Positions 8,718 through 19,277 of a stretch of DNA of 49,310 nucleotides are shown piece by piece. The notes under the pieces are model-generated. The model saw only the letters and a list, made by a program, of their open reading frames with translations. It was not told where the DNA came from and did no database searches. Numbering within the stretch: the first letter of the stretch is position 1; each line of letters begins with the position of its first letter. The translations under genes and the position numbers were made by a program. Origin of the DNA: Curtobacterium sp. MCBA15_008 (GTDB lineage Bacteria; Actinomycetota; Actinomycetes; Actinomycetales; Microbacteriaceae); contig NZ_MJGN01000001.1 in the NCBI RefSeq assembly GCF_001865065.1, positions 27,823-77,132 on the forward strand, in the 5' to 3' direction.

Positions 8718-10373
8718 CTACGACACCAGCGGGCGGACCGCGCCGGCCAGGGCGTCGACGAGCGACTGGGCCTCGGCGGGGGTGGACGCCACCGTGTCGA
8801 TGTAGACCTTCACCTTCGGCTCGGTGCCGCTCGGGCGGACGATCACCCGCGCGTCACCGGTGAGGTCGTAGCGCAGGATGTCCGAGGGCGGGAAGCCCTC
8901 CACCCCGTCGAGGTAGTCCGTCGTCGCGGTGACGTCGAGGCCGCCCAGCGACGTCGGCGCCGCGGACCGCAGCGACGCCATGATCTCCCCGATGCGCGAG
9001 AGGTCGTCCACGCGGGTCGCCACCTGCCCGGAAGCGAACGCCCCGAACTCCGCGGCGAAGGCCTCGAGGTGGTCCGCGATGGTCGAGCCGGAGGCCGCGA
9101 GCTCGTCGGCGAGGGACAGCAGGTCGAGCGCCGCCGAGATGCCGTCCTTGTCGCGGACGACCGACGGGTCGACGAGGTAGCCGAGCGCCTCCTCGTAGCC
9201 GAAGAGCAGGTCCGGCACGCGTGACACCCACTTGAAGCCGGTCAGGGTGTCCCGGTACCCCAGGCCGTGCCGCGCGGCGACACGGGACAGCGCGGGCGAG
9301 GACACGATCGACGCCGCGAGCGTGCCGGTGGTGCCGGCCGCAGCGGCACGGGCGGCAGCACGCCACCCGAGCAACCAGCCGACCTCGTTGCCGGAGAGCC
9401 GACGGAACGACGGCACACCGGAACCGGAACCAGACCCGGACTCGACGGGGATCGCCAGCGCCAACCGGTCGGCGTCGGGGTCGTTCGCGATGACGAGGTC
9501 CGCGCCGACCGCGACACCGCGGGCGATCGCCAGGTCCATCGCGCCGGGTTCCTCCGGGTTGGGGAACGAGACCGTCGGGAACGCGCCGTCCGGCTCGATC
9601 TGCTCCGGCACCACCTCGGGCTCCGCGAACCCTGCGGCGGCGAACACTGCGCGCGCCGTCTGCCACCCGACGCCGTGCATGGCCGTGTAGACGACCTTGG
9701 GCTGGTCGGCGGGTGCGAGGACGGGCGTGGTCACCGTCGCGGCCGTGGCGGCAACGTAGGCGTCGACGAGCGTGTTCGTGGCGACCGTGTAGTCGGTCCC
9801 GCGGGCGAGGTCGCTGATCGACCCGGCGGCGACGGCGTCGATGGCGTCCGCGATGAGGCCGTCGACCGGCGGCACGATCTGCGAGCCGTCGTCGTCGCCA
9901 CCGAGGTACACCTTGTAGCCGTTGTCCCGCGGCGGGTTGTGGCTCGCCGTCACCATGACGCCGGCACCGACGCCGAGGTGCCGCACCGCGAAGGCGAGCA
10001 CGGGGGTGGGGAGCGCCGACGGCAGCAGGGTGACCTCGAGCCCGAGGCCGCGCATGACCTCGGCGGAGTCGCGGGCGAACACGTCGGAGTTCACGCGGCC
10101 GTCGTACCCGATGACCACGCTCCGCTGCCGGCCGGTGTCGATGAGGAAGCGTGCCAGCCCGGCCGCTGCCTGCGTGACGACGACGCGGTTCATCCGGAGC
10201 GGTCCGGCGCCGAGCTCGGCGCGGAGCCCGGCGGTGCCGAACTGCAGCCGTCCCGCGAACCGGGCGTCGAGTTCATCCGTGTCCCCGGCGTCGACGAGCT
10301 GCTGCAGCTCGGCGCGGGTCTCGTCGTCCGGGTCCTGCTCGATCCAGGCCCTGGCCGTGTCGACGACGCTCAC
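8718..10373 (-). CDS. Phosphoglucomutase/phosphomannomutase-family phosphohexomutase
   Basis: 551 aa, four-domain alpha-D-phosphohexomutase. The catalytic phosphoserine loop reads MVTASHNPPRDNGYKVY, the metal-binding loop is NDPDADRLA and the phosphate-binding loop near the end is RPSGTEPKVKVY. The GTG start overlaps the PNP stop as GTGA, so it belongs to the nucleoside operon. In that setting it could move the phosphate of (deoxy)ribose-1-phosphate to the 5 position as a phosphopentomutase-like step. That role is inference from position; by sequence alone, glucose or mannose phosphate is equally likely. Confidence 0.9.
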   Translation of the reverse strand: MSVVDTARAWIEQDPDDETRAELQQLVDAGDTDELDARFAGRLQFGTAGLRAELGAGPLRMNRVVVTQAAAGLARFLIDTGRQRSVVIGYDGRVNSDVFARDSAEVMRGLGLEVTLLPSALPTPVLAFAVRHLGVGAGVMVTASHNPPRDNGYKVYLGGDDDGSQIVPPVDGLIADAIDAVAAGSISDLARGTDYTVATNTLVDAYVAATAATVTTPVLAPADQPKVVYTAMHGVGWQTARAVFAAAGFAEPEVVPEQIEPDGAFPTVSFPNPEEPGAMDLAIARGVAVGADLVIANDPDADRLALAIPVESGSGSGSGVPSFRRLSGNEVGWLLGWRAAARAAAAGTTGTLAASIVSSPALSRVAARHGLGYRDTLTGFKWVSRVPDLLFGYEEALGYLVDPSVVRDKDGISAALDLLSLADELAASGSTIADHLEAFAAEFGAFASGQVATRVDDLSRIGEIMASLRSAAPTSLGGLDVTATTDYLDGVEGFPPSDILRYDLTGDARVIVRPSGTEPKVKVYIDTVASTPAEAQSLVDALAGAVRPLVS

Positions 10374-11197
10374 AGCGCCGTCACCACGCGGGCGAGCAGG
10401 TCCGCGATCACCGGCTCGGCCTGCTTGCCGGCCTCGAGCACCTCGGTGTGCGACAGCGGCGTCTTCTGGATCCCCGCGGCGAGGTTCGTGATGAGCGAGA
10501 AGCCGAGGATCTCCATGCCGGCCTGACGGGCGGCGATGGCCTCGAGCGCGGTGGACATGCCGACGATGTGGCCGCCGATGGTCTTCGCCATCTGCACCTC
10601 GGCCGGGGTCTCGTAGTGCGGGCCGCGGAACTGCGTGTAAACGCCCTCGTCGAGCGACGCGTCGACGGACTTCGCGACCGCGCGCAGCCGTGCCGAGTAC
10701 AGGTCGGTCAGGTCGACGAACGTGGCACCCTCGAGCGGGCTGTCCGCGGTGAGGTTGATGTGGTCGCTGATGAGCACCGGCGTGCCCGGCGTCCAGTGCT
10801 CCTTGATGCCGCCGGCACCGTTCGTGAGGACCATGATCGACGCACCGGTCGCCGCGGCGGTCCGGACGCTGTGCACGACGCGGCGGACGCCGTGCCCTTC
10901 GTAGTAGTGCGTCCGGGCGCCGATGACGAGCGCGTGGCGGCCGTCGGCGAGGCGGATCGAGCGGACGGTGCCGGAGTGCCCGGGGACGGCCGAGGCGCTG
11001 AAGCCGGGGACCTCCGACGCGGGGATCTCGGACACGGTCTCACCGATGAGGTCCGCGGCCTTGCCCCAGCCGGAACCGAGGGTGAGGGCGATGTCGTGGC
11101 GCTCGATCCCGGACTTCGCGGCGATGACGGCGGCGGCGTCGCGGGCGACCTCGAACGGGTCGGCAGCGGGGTCGTTCAGCGGGTTCTCGGTGCTCAT
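10370..11197 (-). CDS. punA: Purine nucleoside phosphorylase (trimeric class)
   Basis: 275 aa. The phosphate-binding loop is LTLGSGWGKAAD, the middle motif is GARTHYYEGHG, then VLTNGAGGI (usually LTNAAGG), and the purine-site region has QFRGPHYETPAEVQM followed by GMSTALEAIAARQ. It phosphorolyses purine (deoxy)nucleosides to the base plus (deoxy)ribose-1-phosphate. It directly precedes the phosphohexomutase, with which it overlaps by 4 nt, and follows the PTS IIB gene by 20 nt. Confidence 0.93.
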   Translation of the reverse strand: MSTENPLNDPAADPFEVARDAAAVIAAKSGIERHDIALTLGSGWGKAADLIGETVSEIPASEVPGFSASAVPGHSGTVRSIRLADGRHALVIGARTHYYEGHGVRRVVHSVRTAAATGASIMVLTNGAGGIKEHWTPGTPVLISDHINLTADSPLEGATFVDLTDLYSARLRAVAKSVDASLDEGVYTQFRGPHYETPAEVQMAKTIGGHIVGMSTALEAIAARQAGMEILGFSLITNLAAGIQKTPLSHTEVLEAGKQAEPVIADLLARVVTAL

Positions 11198-11217
11198 GCC
11201 CCAACTCTAAAGGGCGC

Positions 11218-11496
11218 TCAGTGCTCCCCGAGCGCCCGGTCGACCGCTGCCGTGATCTCGCCCTGGTCGAAGTGGTTCCGGATCACGATGACCTCGGCGT
11301 ACGTGTCCCCGATGGCCTCGACGAACTCCTGGCTGGTGAGGATCACGTTCGCGTCGTCGGACACCGTGCGCACGGAGGCGACGTCGGCGGCGATGACGGA
11401 AGCGGTCAGCCCGAGGGTGGCGAGCGCCTTCTCGGCGTTCACCTTGAGGATCGCGCTCGCGCCGATCCCGGCGCCGCAGATGGTCACGATCTTCAC
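11218..11496 (-). CDS. PTS sugar transporter IIB subunit (ascorbate/SgaB-like)
   Basis: 92 aa, the standard length for a single-domain IIB of the ascorbate/galactitol type. The phosphorylated cysteine lies in VTICGAGIGASAIL near the N-terminus. The protein would pass phosphate from IIA to a substrate entering through IIC. The IIA gene is 19 nt upstream, but no IIC gene is present anywhere in the window. Confidence 0.82.
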   Translation of the reverse strand: MKIVTICGAGIGASAILKVNAEKALATLGLTASVIAADVASVRTVSDDANVILTSQEFVEAIGDTYAEVIVIRNHFDQGEITAAVDRALGEH

Positions 11497-11515
11497 GAGG
11501 AACTCCGATCGGTCG

Positions 11516-11962
11516 TCATGCGGGGACCCCCATGATCCCGCGGACCTCGTCCGCCGTCGTCGCCGCCGCCAACCGCCCGGTGACGGTGGCGTCGTTGAAC
11601 AGGTTGGCGATCTCGCCGATCGACTCGAGGTGGGTGCCGACCCCGGCGACCGCCAGGCCGAGCACGACGCGCACGGGGTCGTTGTGCGGGTGTCCGAACA
11701 CGACGGGCGACGCGAGCGTCACGACCGACAGCCCGTCACGGAGCACCGCGGGCCCCGGTCGGGCGTGCGCGAAGGCGAGCCCGGGCGAGATGACGATGTA
11801 CGGCCCGTGCTCGTCGACCAAGTCGATCATCGCCTGGGTGTAGGGCTCGGTCGACGCCCCCGAGGCGACGAGGGCGCCACCGGCCAGCTGGAGCGCCTCG
11901 CGCCACGAGGACGCGGTGGCCCCGAGCACGACGGCGTCGTCCGGCAGTGGCGGCAGCGGCAT
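11516..11962 (-). CDS. PTS sugar transporter IIA subunit (fructose/mannitol/ascorbate type)
   Basis: 148 aa. The likely phospho-histidine lies in SPGLAFAHARPGP, followed by the typical hydrophobic LSVVTLASPVVFGHP and VVLGLAVAGVGTHLESI. The ATG is 3 nt after the adenosine deaminase stop. Position inside a purine-salvage operon suggests the pair serves a nucleoside or pentose system, or has a regulatory phosphorylation role. Neither can be shown from sequence. Confidence 0.82.
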   Translation of the reverse strand: MPLPPLPDDAVVLGATASSWREALQLAGGALVASGASTEPYTQAMIDLVDEHGPYIVISPGLAFAHARPGPAVLRDGLSVVTLASPVVFGHPHNDPVRVVLGLAVAGVGTHLESIGEIANLFNDATVTGRLAAATTADEVRGIMGVPA

Positions 11963-11965
11963 GCG

Positions 11966-13078
11966 TCAGGCCTCCTGGTGTCCGGCCGTGATCGTGGCGA
12001 TGATCTCCTCGCGGTCCTCGAGCGGCAAGAAGGAGCCGAGGGCCGCGTTGATCTGGAACGCCGCGAGGTCGTCGAGGTCGTACCCGAAGGTGCCGGCCAG
12101 CAGCGCGAGTTCACGGGAGAGCGTGGTGCCGCTCATGAGCCGGTTGTCGGTGTTGACCGTGACGCGGAAGCCGAGCTGGTAGAGCACGTCGATCGGGTGG
12201 TCGGCGAGATCGTCGCCCCAGGCCGCGATCGCGCCCGTCTGCAGGTTCGACGAGGGCGAGACCTCGAGCGGGATCTCACGGTCGCGCACCCACGCCGCGA
12301 CCTCGCCGAGCGAGGCCAGGGTCGAGCCGTCGCCGGCGTCGGAGAGGGTGACGTCCTCGAAGATCCGCACGCCGTGGCCGAGGCGCAGCGCTCGACCGTC
12401 GACGAGGGCGGAGCGGATCGAGGCGAGCCCGTCTGCCTCGCCCGCGTGGACCGTGACCGGGAACAGCTCGGACGCCAGGTAGTCGAACGCGGCGCGGTGG
12501 TTCGAGGCGGGGAACCCGGCCTCGGCACCCGCGATGTCGAAGCCCACGACCCCACGGTCGCGGTGCCGCACGGCGAGCTCGGCGATCTCGAGGGACCGGT
12601 CGGCGTGGCGCATCGCCGTCACGAGCTGTCCGACGCGGATGCGACCGTCGGCGGCGTCGACTGCTTCCTCGATGCCGGCCTGCACGGCCTCGACCGTCTC
12701 GTCGAGGGTCAGCCCACCCTGCAGGTGCTGCTCGGGCGCCCAGCGGACCTCGCCGTAGACGATGCCGTCGGCGACCAGGTCCTCGACGAACTCGCGGGCG
12801 ATCCGGGTGAGCTGCGGTGCGGTCTGCATCACCGACGTGGTGACGTCGAACGTCTTGAGGTACTCGACCAGGGAGCCGGAGTTCGACTGGTCGGCGAACC
12901 ACTGCCCGAGCTCGGCCGGGTCGGTGGTGGGGAGCGACACACCCGCCGACGCTGCGAGCTCGATGATCGTCGCCGGACGCAGGCCGCCGTCGAGGTGGTC
13001 GTGCAGCGAGACCTTCGGCAGGTCGTTGATGACCGCTCCGGCGTCGGGCAGGCGGTAGGTCGGGGCGTCGGCGCTCAT
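11966..13078 (-). CDS. add: Adenosine deaminase
   Basis: 370 aa. Zinc and catalytic motifs of the adenosine deaminase family are all present: SLHDHLDGGLRP (metal His pair), VTVHAGEADG, RLGHGVRI, the SPSSNLQTGAI stretch and TVNTDNRLMSGTTL (active-site Asp). It converts (deoxy)adenosine to (deoxy)inosine, feeding the purine nucleoside phosphorylase encoded downstream in the same operon. A 120-bp gap with a hairpin separates it from deoA, so it may have its own promoter. Confidence 0.94.
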   Translation of the reverse strand: MSADAPTYRLPDAGAVINDLPKVSLHDHLDGGLRPATIIELAASAGVSLPTTDPAELGQWFADQSNSGSLVEYLKTFDVTTSVMQTAPQLTRIAREFVEDLVADGIVYGEVRWAPEQHLQGGLTLDETVEAVQAGIEEAVDAADGRIRVGQLVTAMRHADRSLEIAELAVRHRDRGVVGFDIAGAEAGFPASNHRAAFDYLASELFPVTVHAGEADGLASIRSALVDGRALRLGHGVRIFEDVTLSDAGDGSTLASLGEVAAWVRDREIPLEVSPSSNLQTGAIAAWGDDLADHPIDVLYQLGFRVTVNTDNRLMSGTTLSRELALLAGTFGYDLDDLAAFQINAALGSFLPLEDREEIIATITAGHQEA

Positions 13079-13146
13079 GCCCCCAGGCTATCGGTGGTCA
13101 CCGACCGCGCGCAGGCACCTGTGCACAACAGACGGACGAAGGGACT

Positions 13147-13178
13147 GGAGGCTCTCCACACGTGTGCGCAGAGCCTCC
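13147..13178 (-). terminator. Hairpin between deoA and add
   Basis: The 9-bp stem GGAGGCTCT/AGAGCCTCC (13147-13155 and 13170-13178) encloses a loop that itself contains the palindrome CACACGTGTG. It lies just after the thymidine phosphorylase stop. No T-tract follows, so it may act as an attenuator or RNA-processing site rather than a strong terminator. The rest of the gap 13079-13198 shows nothing else I can name. Confidence 0.5.
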
Positions 13179-13198
13179 GGTCGGTCGGACGGTCGCGT

Positions 13199-14497
13199 TC
13201 AGCCCGCGATGCGCTCCCGCACGATCGGCCCGCGGGCCGCGACGGCAGCGTCGGCCGAGCCGATCGACCACGCACCCTCGAGCGACTCGAGCGCCCGCGG
13301 GATCCGCGAGGCGTCGTCGGTGTGCAGTGTCCAGAGCGGCTGCCCCTCGGTCACGGCGTCACCGGGCTTGACGTGCAGTTCGATGCCCGCACCGGCCTGC
13401 ACCGGGTCCTGCGCGCGGGCACGACCGGCACCGAGGCGCCAGGCCGACACGCCGAACGGCAGGGCGTCCTGCTGCGCCAGCACACCGGACGACGGCGCCG
13501 TGACGACGTGCTGCTCGCGGGCGACCGGCAGCGCGGCGGAGGGGTCCCCACCCTGCGCGGAGATCATCCGGCGCCACGTGTCCATCGCGCGACCGTCGGC
13601 CAGCGCCGCGGCGGGATCGGCGTCCGGCATCCCGGCGAGCGTCAGCATCTCCGAGGCCAGGGCGACGGTCAGCTCCACGACGTCGGCCGGACCGCCGCCC
13701 GCCAGCACCTCGACCGACTCCCGCACCTCGAGCGCGTTGCCGATCGTCAGCCCGAGCGGGACCTCCATGTCGGTGAGCAGCGCCGAGGTCTTCACCCCGG
13801 CGTCGTTCCCGAGGTCCACCATCGTCTGCGCAAGTTCACGCGAGGCCTCGTAGGTGGGCATGAAGGCGCCCGAGCCGAACTTCACGTCGAGCACGAGCGC
13901 ACCGGTGCCCTCGGCGATCTTCTTCGACATGATGCTCGACGCGATGAGCGGGATGCACTCGACGGTGCCGGTGATGTCCCGCAGGGCGTAGAGCTTCTTG
14001 TCGGCCGGTGCCAGGCCCGAGCCGGCGGCGCAGATGACCGCGCCGACGTCGGACAGGATCTCCATCATCCGGTCGTTCGACAGCGACGCCTGCCACCCGG
14101 GGATCGACTCGAGCTTGTCGAGCGTCCCACCGGTGTGGCCGAGACCACGGCCGGACAGCTGCGGCACCGCGACGCCGAACGACGCCACCAGCGGCGCGAG
14201 CGGCAGCGTGATCTTGTCCCCGACCCCGCCCGTGGAGTGCTTGTCGACGGTCGTCTTGCCGAGCGACCCGAACGACATCCGCTCCCCCGACGCGATCATC
14301 GCGAGCGTGAGGTCCTTGATCTCGCGCCGCTCCATCCCGTTCAGGAAGATCGCCATCGCCATGGCCGCCATCTGCGGGTCCTCGACGTAGCCGCGGGTGT
14401 ACGCGTCGACGAGCCAGTCCACCTCGGCGGTGCTCAGCGCGCCGCCGGAGCGCTTCGTGCGGATGAGGTCGACGGTGTCGAAGGGCTCGACGGCCAT
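13199..14497 (-). CDS. deoA: Thymidine phosphorylase
   Basis: 432 aa. The family signature appears as SGRGLGHTGGTLDKLESI, and the phosphate-binding loop is KHSTGGVGDKITL. The N-terminal helical domain begins DTVDLIRTKRSGGAL and a C-terminal domain (about 340-432) completes the usual length. It converts thymidine or deoxyuridine plus phosphate into the base and deoxyribose-1-phosphate. Its ATG lies one nucleotide after the cdd stop, so the two are translationally coupled: Cdd product (uridine or deoxyuridine) can be this enzyme's substrate. Confidence 0.95.
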   Translation of the reverse strand: MAVEPFDTVDLIRTKRSGGALSTAEVDWLVDAYTRGYVEDPQMAAMAMAIFLNGMERREIKDLTLAMIASGERMSFGSLGKTTVDKHSTGGVGDKITLPLAPLVASFGVAVPQLSGRGLGHTGGTLDKLESIPGWQASLSNDRMMEILSDVGAVICAAGSGLAPADKKLYALRDITGTVECIPLIASSIMSKKIAEGTGALVLDVKFGSGAFMPTYEASRELAQTMVDLGNDAGVKTSALLTDMEVPLGLTIGNALEVRESVEVLAGGGPADVVELTVALASEMLTLAGMPDADPAAALADGRAMDTWRRMISAQGGDPSAALPVAREQHVVTAPSSGVLAQQDALPFGVSAWRLGAGRARAQDPVQAGAGIELHVKPGDAVTEGQPLWTLHTDDASRIPRALESLEGAWSIGSADAAVAARGPIVRERIAG

Positions 14498-14498
14498 G

Positions 14499-14978
14499 TC
14501 AGTGCTCCTGCTGGTAGGTGGCGAGGGTGCGCGGCCCGAACGCGTCGGGGAGGACCTCGTCGATGGTGCGGATTCCGGAGACCGTCTCGAGGAGCATGCC
14601 CTCGGTCGAGTGCTCGAACAGCAGCTGACGGCAGCGCCCGCACGGCATCAGGGTCGCCCCGTCGCCGTCGACGCAGGTGAACGCGACGAGCTTGCCGCCG
14701 CCGGTCATGTGCAGCTGCGAGACGAGCGAGCACTCCGCGCAGAGCGTCACCCCGTACGACGCGTTCTCGACGTTGCAGCCCGAGACGATCCGACCGTCGT
14801 CGGTGAGCGCCGCGGCGCCCACCGGGAACGACGAGTACGGCGCGTAGGCGTGGCGCATGGCGGCCGTCGCTGCGGTCCGCAGGGCGGTCCAGTCCACGTC
14901 GGACTGGAGGCGCGGGGCGGCGTCCGCCCCGGCGGTGGCGGTGACCGCCTGGTCACCGTGGGCGTTCGTGTGGGTCAT
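14499..14978 (-). CDS. cdd: Cytidine deaminase
   Basis: 159 aa. The catalytic core reads NVENASYGVTLCAECSLV (Cys-Ala-Glu with the proton-shuttling Glu), and the second zinc-ligand motif is MPCGRCRQLLFE. Residues YAPYSSFPVGAAAL mark the substrate pocket. The first ~28 residues are a low-complexity extension, so the true start may be internal. It deaminates (deoxy)cytidine to (deoxy)uridine. Located between the nucleoside permeases and deoA. Confidence 0.94.
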   Translation of the reverse strand: MTHTNAHGDQAVTATAGADAAPRLQSDVDWTALRTAATAAMRHAYAPYSSFPVGAAALTDDGRIVSGCNVENASYGVTLCAECSLVSQLHMTGGGKLVAFTCVDGDGATLMPCGRCRQLLFEHSTEGMLLETVSGIRTIDEVLPDAFGPRTLATYQQEH

Positions 14979-15008
14979 GTGCCGCGCCTCCAGGCCGGTG
15001 TGGTCGGA

Positions 15009-16298
15009 CTAACTCTTGATGTAGGGCTTGCCGGACGCGGCGGGACCGCGCGACTGACCGACCAGGCCGGCCACGGCGAAGATCGTCACCACGTAGGGCA
15101 GCATCAGCAGGAACTCGCTCGGCACGGGCGAGTTGATCGCCCCGAGCGTGTTCTGCAGGTTCGACGCGAAGCCGAACAGCAGCGCCGCGAGCGTCGCGCG
15201 GATCGGGTCCCAGCGGCCGAAGATGACGGCCGCGAGCGCGATGTAGCCGGCGCCGGCGGTCATGTCCTTCGTGAACGGACCGACCGCGTCGAGGGTGAAG
15301 TACGCACCACCGAGACCGGCGATCGCACCCGCGAGCGAGACGTTCCAGAACCGCGTGCTGGTGACGTTGATGCCCACCGTGTCGGCCGCCTGCGGGTGCT
15401 CGCCGACCGCGCGGAGGCGGAGACCCCAGCGGGTCTTGAACAAGGCGAAGGTGACGACGGCGACGGCGACGTACGCCAGGTACACGACGACGGTCTGCTC
15501 GAAGAAGATCGGGCCGATCACCGGGATCTGGTGGAGCAGCGGGATCTCGATCTTCGGGAACCGGATGCCGACGTTGAGCGACTCCTCGTTCGGGGAGAGC
15601 ACCTGCGAGTACAGGAAGCCGGTGAGGCCCGAGATGAACGCGTTGATGACGACACCGACGATGACCTGGTCGACGAGGTACTTGATGCTGAACGCCGCGA
15701 GGACGAACGACACCAGCACACCGGCGACGAGCGCACCGACGAGGCCGACCCACGGCGAACCGGAGATCGACGCGATGAGCGCCGAGGTGAACGCGCCGGC
15801 GAGGAACTGGCCCTCGATCGCGATGTTCACGACGCCCACGCGCTCCGAGATGACGCCGCCGAGCGCACCGAACACGAGCGGGACGCTCAGGCCGAGCGCA
15901 CCGACGAGCAGGCCCGGCAGCGGGATCGTCGCGCCGGCGGCGGCCCACGTCAGGAAGCCGATGACGAACACGATCGCGAAGACCGAGGTCACCCAGAGCG
16001 GGACGCTCCGCGAGGCACGGACCTCGACGAAGGCGTAGACCGTGGCGATCGCGAGCAGGAGCACGACGACGATGCCGGTGGCCGCGGCGGGCAGCGGGAC
16101 GTTCGGCAGCGCGAAGAAGTCACCGGGGTTCGCCAGGCGGAACGTGGTCGTGCCGGCGCGCTGCAGCAGGATGAAGAAGACCACGGCGAGCACGGTGAAG
16201 ACCGCGTAGCCGATCGGCAGCTTCCAGCTGCGGGTGGTCTCGACCGGACGGTCGGTGGGCGACGACGCGGGGGTCGCGGTGGGGCTGAGGGTGCTCAC
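15009..16298 (-). CDS. Nucleoside ABC transporter permease, second subunit (BPD_transp_2; NupQ-like)
   Basis: 429 aa from the GTG at 16298, which forms a GTGA overlap with the upstream permease; longer readings run through that gene. A hydrophilic Ser/Thr/Pro tail of ~30 residues is followed by about nine or ten membrane helices. The motif NIAIEGQFLAGAF and GLRLRAVGEHPQAADTVGI (an EAA-like loop contacting the ATPase) are typical of permeases that work with BMP-family lipoproteins. Together with the other permease it forms the heterodimeric channel for nucleoside import. Confidence 0.9.
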   Translation of the reverse strand: MSTLSPTATPASSPTDRPVETTRSWKLPIGYAVFTVLAVVFFILLQRAGTTTFRLANPGDFFALPNVPLPAAATGIVVVLLLAIATVYAFVEVRASRSVPLWVTSVFAIVFVIGFLTWAAAGATIPLPGLLVGALGLSVPLVFGALGGVISERVGVVNIAIEGQFLAGAFTSALIASISGSPWVGLVGALVAGVLVSFVLAAFSIKYLVDQVIVGVVINAFISGLTGFLYSQVLSPNEESLNVGIRFPKIEIPLLHQIPVIGPIFFEQTVVVYLAYVAVAVVTFALFKTRWGLRLRAVGEHPQAADTVGINVTSTRFWNVSLAGAIAGLGGAYFTLDAVGPFTKDMTAGAGYIALAAVIFGRWDPIRATLAALLFGFASNLQNTLGAINSPVPSEFLLMLPYVVTIFAVAGLVGQSRGPAASGKPYIKS

Positions 16299-17682
16299 GC
16301 GGCGACCGCCTTCTTGCTGTTCTTCGCGCTGACGCGTCGACGAGCGCCCGGCTGCGGGATCCGGAAGATCGCGCGGACGAGCGGCGGGGCCGCGATGAAG
16401 AGGACGATGAGGGCCTGGATGACCCCGACGATGTCGATCGGGATGCCGTTGGCGGCCTGCATGGCGTAGCCACCGTTCTTCAGCACGCCGAACAGGATCG
16501 CGGCCCAGAACACGCCCCATGGCTTCGAGCGGCCGAGCAGCGCGACGGTGATGGCGTCGAAGCCGATCCCGGCGTCGATGTTCGAGGTGAAGCCGGACGT
16601 CACGGCGCCCTGCACCTGGTAGGCGCCGGCGATGCCGACCAGGGCACCGGAGATCACCAGGACCCAGATCGTCAGGCTCGGGACGCTCATGCCGGCGACA
16701 CGGGCGGCGCGCGGGTTCTCACCGATGGTGCGGAACCGGAACCCGAGCGACGACTTGTTGACGAGCCACCACACGACGACGACCGCGATGATCGCCACGA
16801 CGAAGCCGAGGTCGACGCCGTACCGCGGGCCGAACAGCGCCGGCAGCACCGCGCTGTCCTTCGTCGCGGGCGAGATCGGGTTCGTGCTGCCCGGCGCCTG
16901 CAGGAGACCAGGGGTGCGCAGCAGGTAGCTGACCAGGTAGAGCGCGACGTAGTTGAGCATGATCGTCAGGACGACCTCGTTGGCGCCGGTCCGGGCCTTG
17001 AGCACGCCGACGATGCCGGCCCACACGGCACCGCCGACGATGCCGGCGATGATCGTGAGCGGGATGTGCAGGGCCGCCGGGCCGTCGAACGAGAACCCGA
17101 CCCAGCCGGCCGCCGCGGCGCCCATCAGGATCTGTCCCTGGCCGCCGATGTTGAACAGGCCGGCGCGGAACGACAGGGCGATGCCGAGGCCCGCTGCGAT
17201 GAGCGGCACGGCGTAGTCGATCGAGCGCGTGAGCGGGACGATCGCCTGCTGGAACGAATCGGCGCCGAAGTTGATCACGGAGCCCTGGAACAGCGAGGCG
17301 TACGAGCCGCCGACCGCGGTGCCGATGGCCTGGACGGTGTCACCGGGGCGGGCGAAGAAGTACCCGGCGGCGGCGCGGACGTTCTCGTCGGTGATCGCGA
17401 TGAGGATGCCGCAGGCGACGAGGGCGAGCACGACGGCGAGGACCGTGACGAGCGCGGAGCCGTTCAGGATCCCCTGCATCGCGGCCTGCCAGCGGTCGCC
17501 GCCGTTGCGACGCTCGGTGTCGGCGGCGGAGTCCGTCATGAGGTGGGGCGTCGACTCGACGTCCTGCAGGCGGTCGTCAGTGGGCGCCTCGGCTGCCGTG
17601 GCGGCGTCGGCCTGCGGCACCGCGCTCGGCTGTGCGTCGTCCGGCACGGGTGTGCCCGGCTGCGTGTTCTCTGGCGTGGTGC

Positions 17683-17686
<4 letters not shown>
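16295..17686 (-). CDS. Nucleoside ABC transporter permease, first subunit (BPD_transp_2; NupP-like)
   Basis: 463 aa. A long, acidic, probably disordered N-terminal tail (about 1-65) precedes the membrane core with the motif AGLFNIGGQGQILMGA. The cytoplasmic loop GFRFRTIGENPRAARVAGM is the counterpart of the one in the second permease. The tail is longer than in most homologues I recall. GTG start and TGA stop each overlap a neighbour by 4 nt. Confidence 0.9.
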
Positions 17687-19203
<1,517 letters not shown>

Positions 19204-19237
19204 GTTCGGGAGTCTATTTCTGTGATCGGCGCACGGA

Positions 19238-19270
19238 AACGCGGGCGAGGGAAGTCCCCCCGCCCGCGTT
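19238..19270 (-). terminator. Hairpin between lipoprotein and ABC ATPase genes
   Basis: A 10-bp stem (AACGCGGGCG at 19238-19247 with CGCCCGCGTT at 19261-19270) lies 7 nt after the lipoprotein stop and is followed by TT on the minus strand. A partial terminator here would let the binding lipoprotein be made in excess over the membrane parts, as is usual in ABC importer operons. Confidence 0.65.
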
Positions 19271-19277
19271 CACCGGA

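Noticed and set aside
13147..13178. tRNA-like or attachment-site structure between deoA and add
   Set aside because: Only one hairpin forms; no cloverleaf, no T-loop consensus and no duplicate elsewhere.
10448..14680. 1410-codon plus-strand ORF over the nucleoside genes
   Set aside because: Shadow of pnp, PTS, add and deoA; no domain is recognisable and composition is typical antisense noise.
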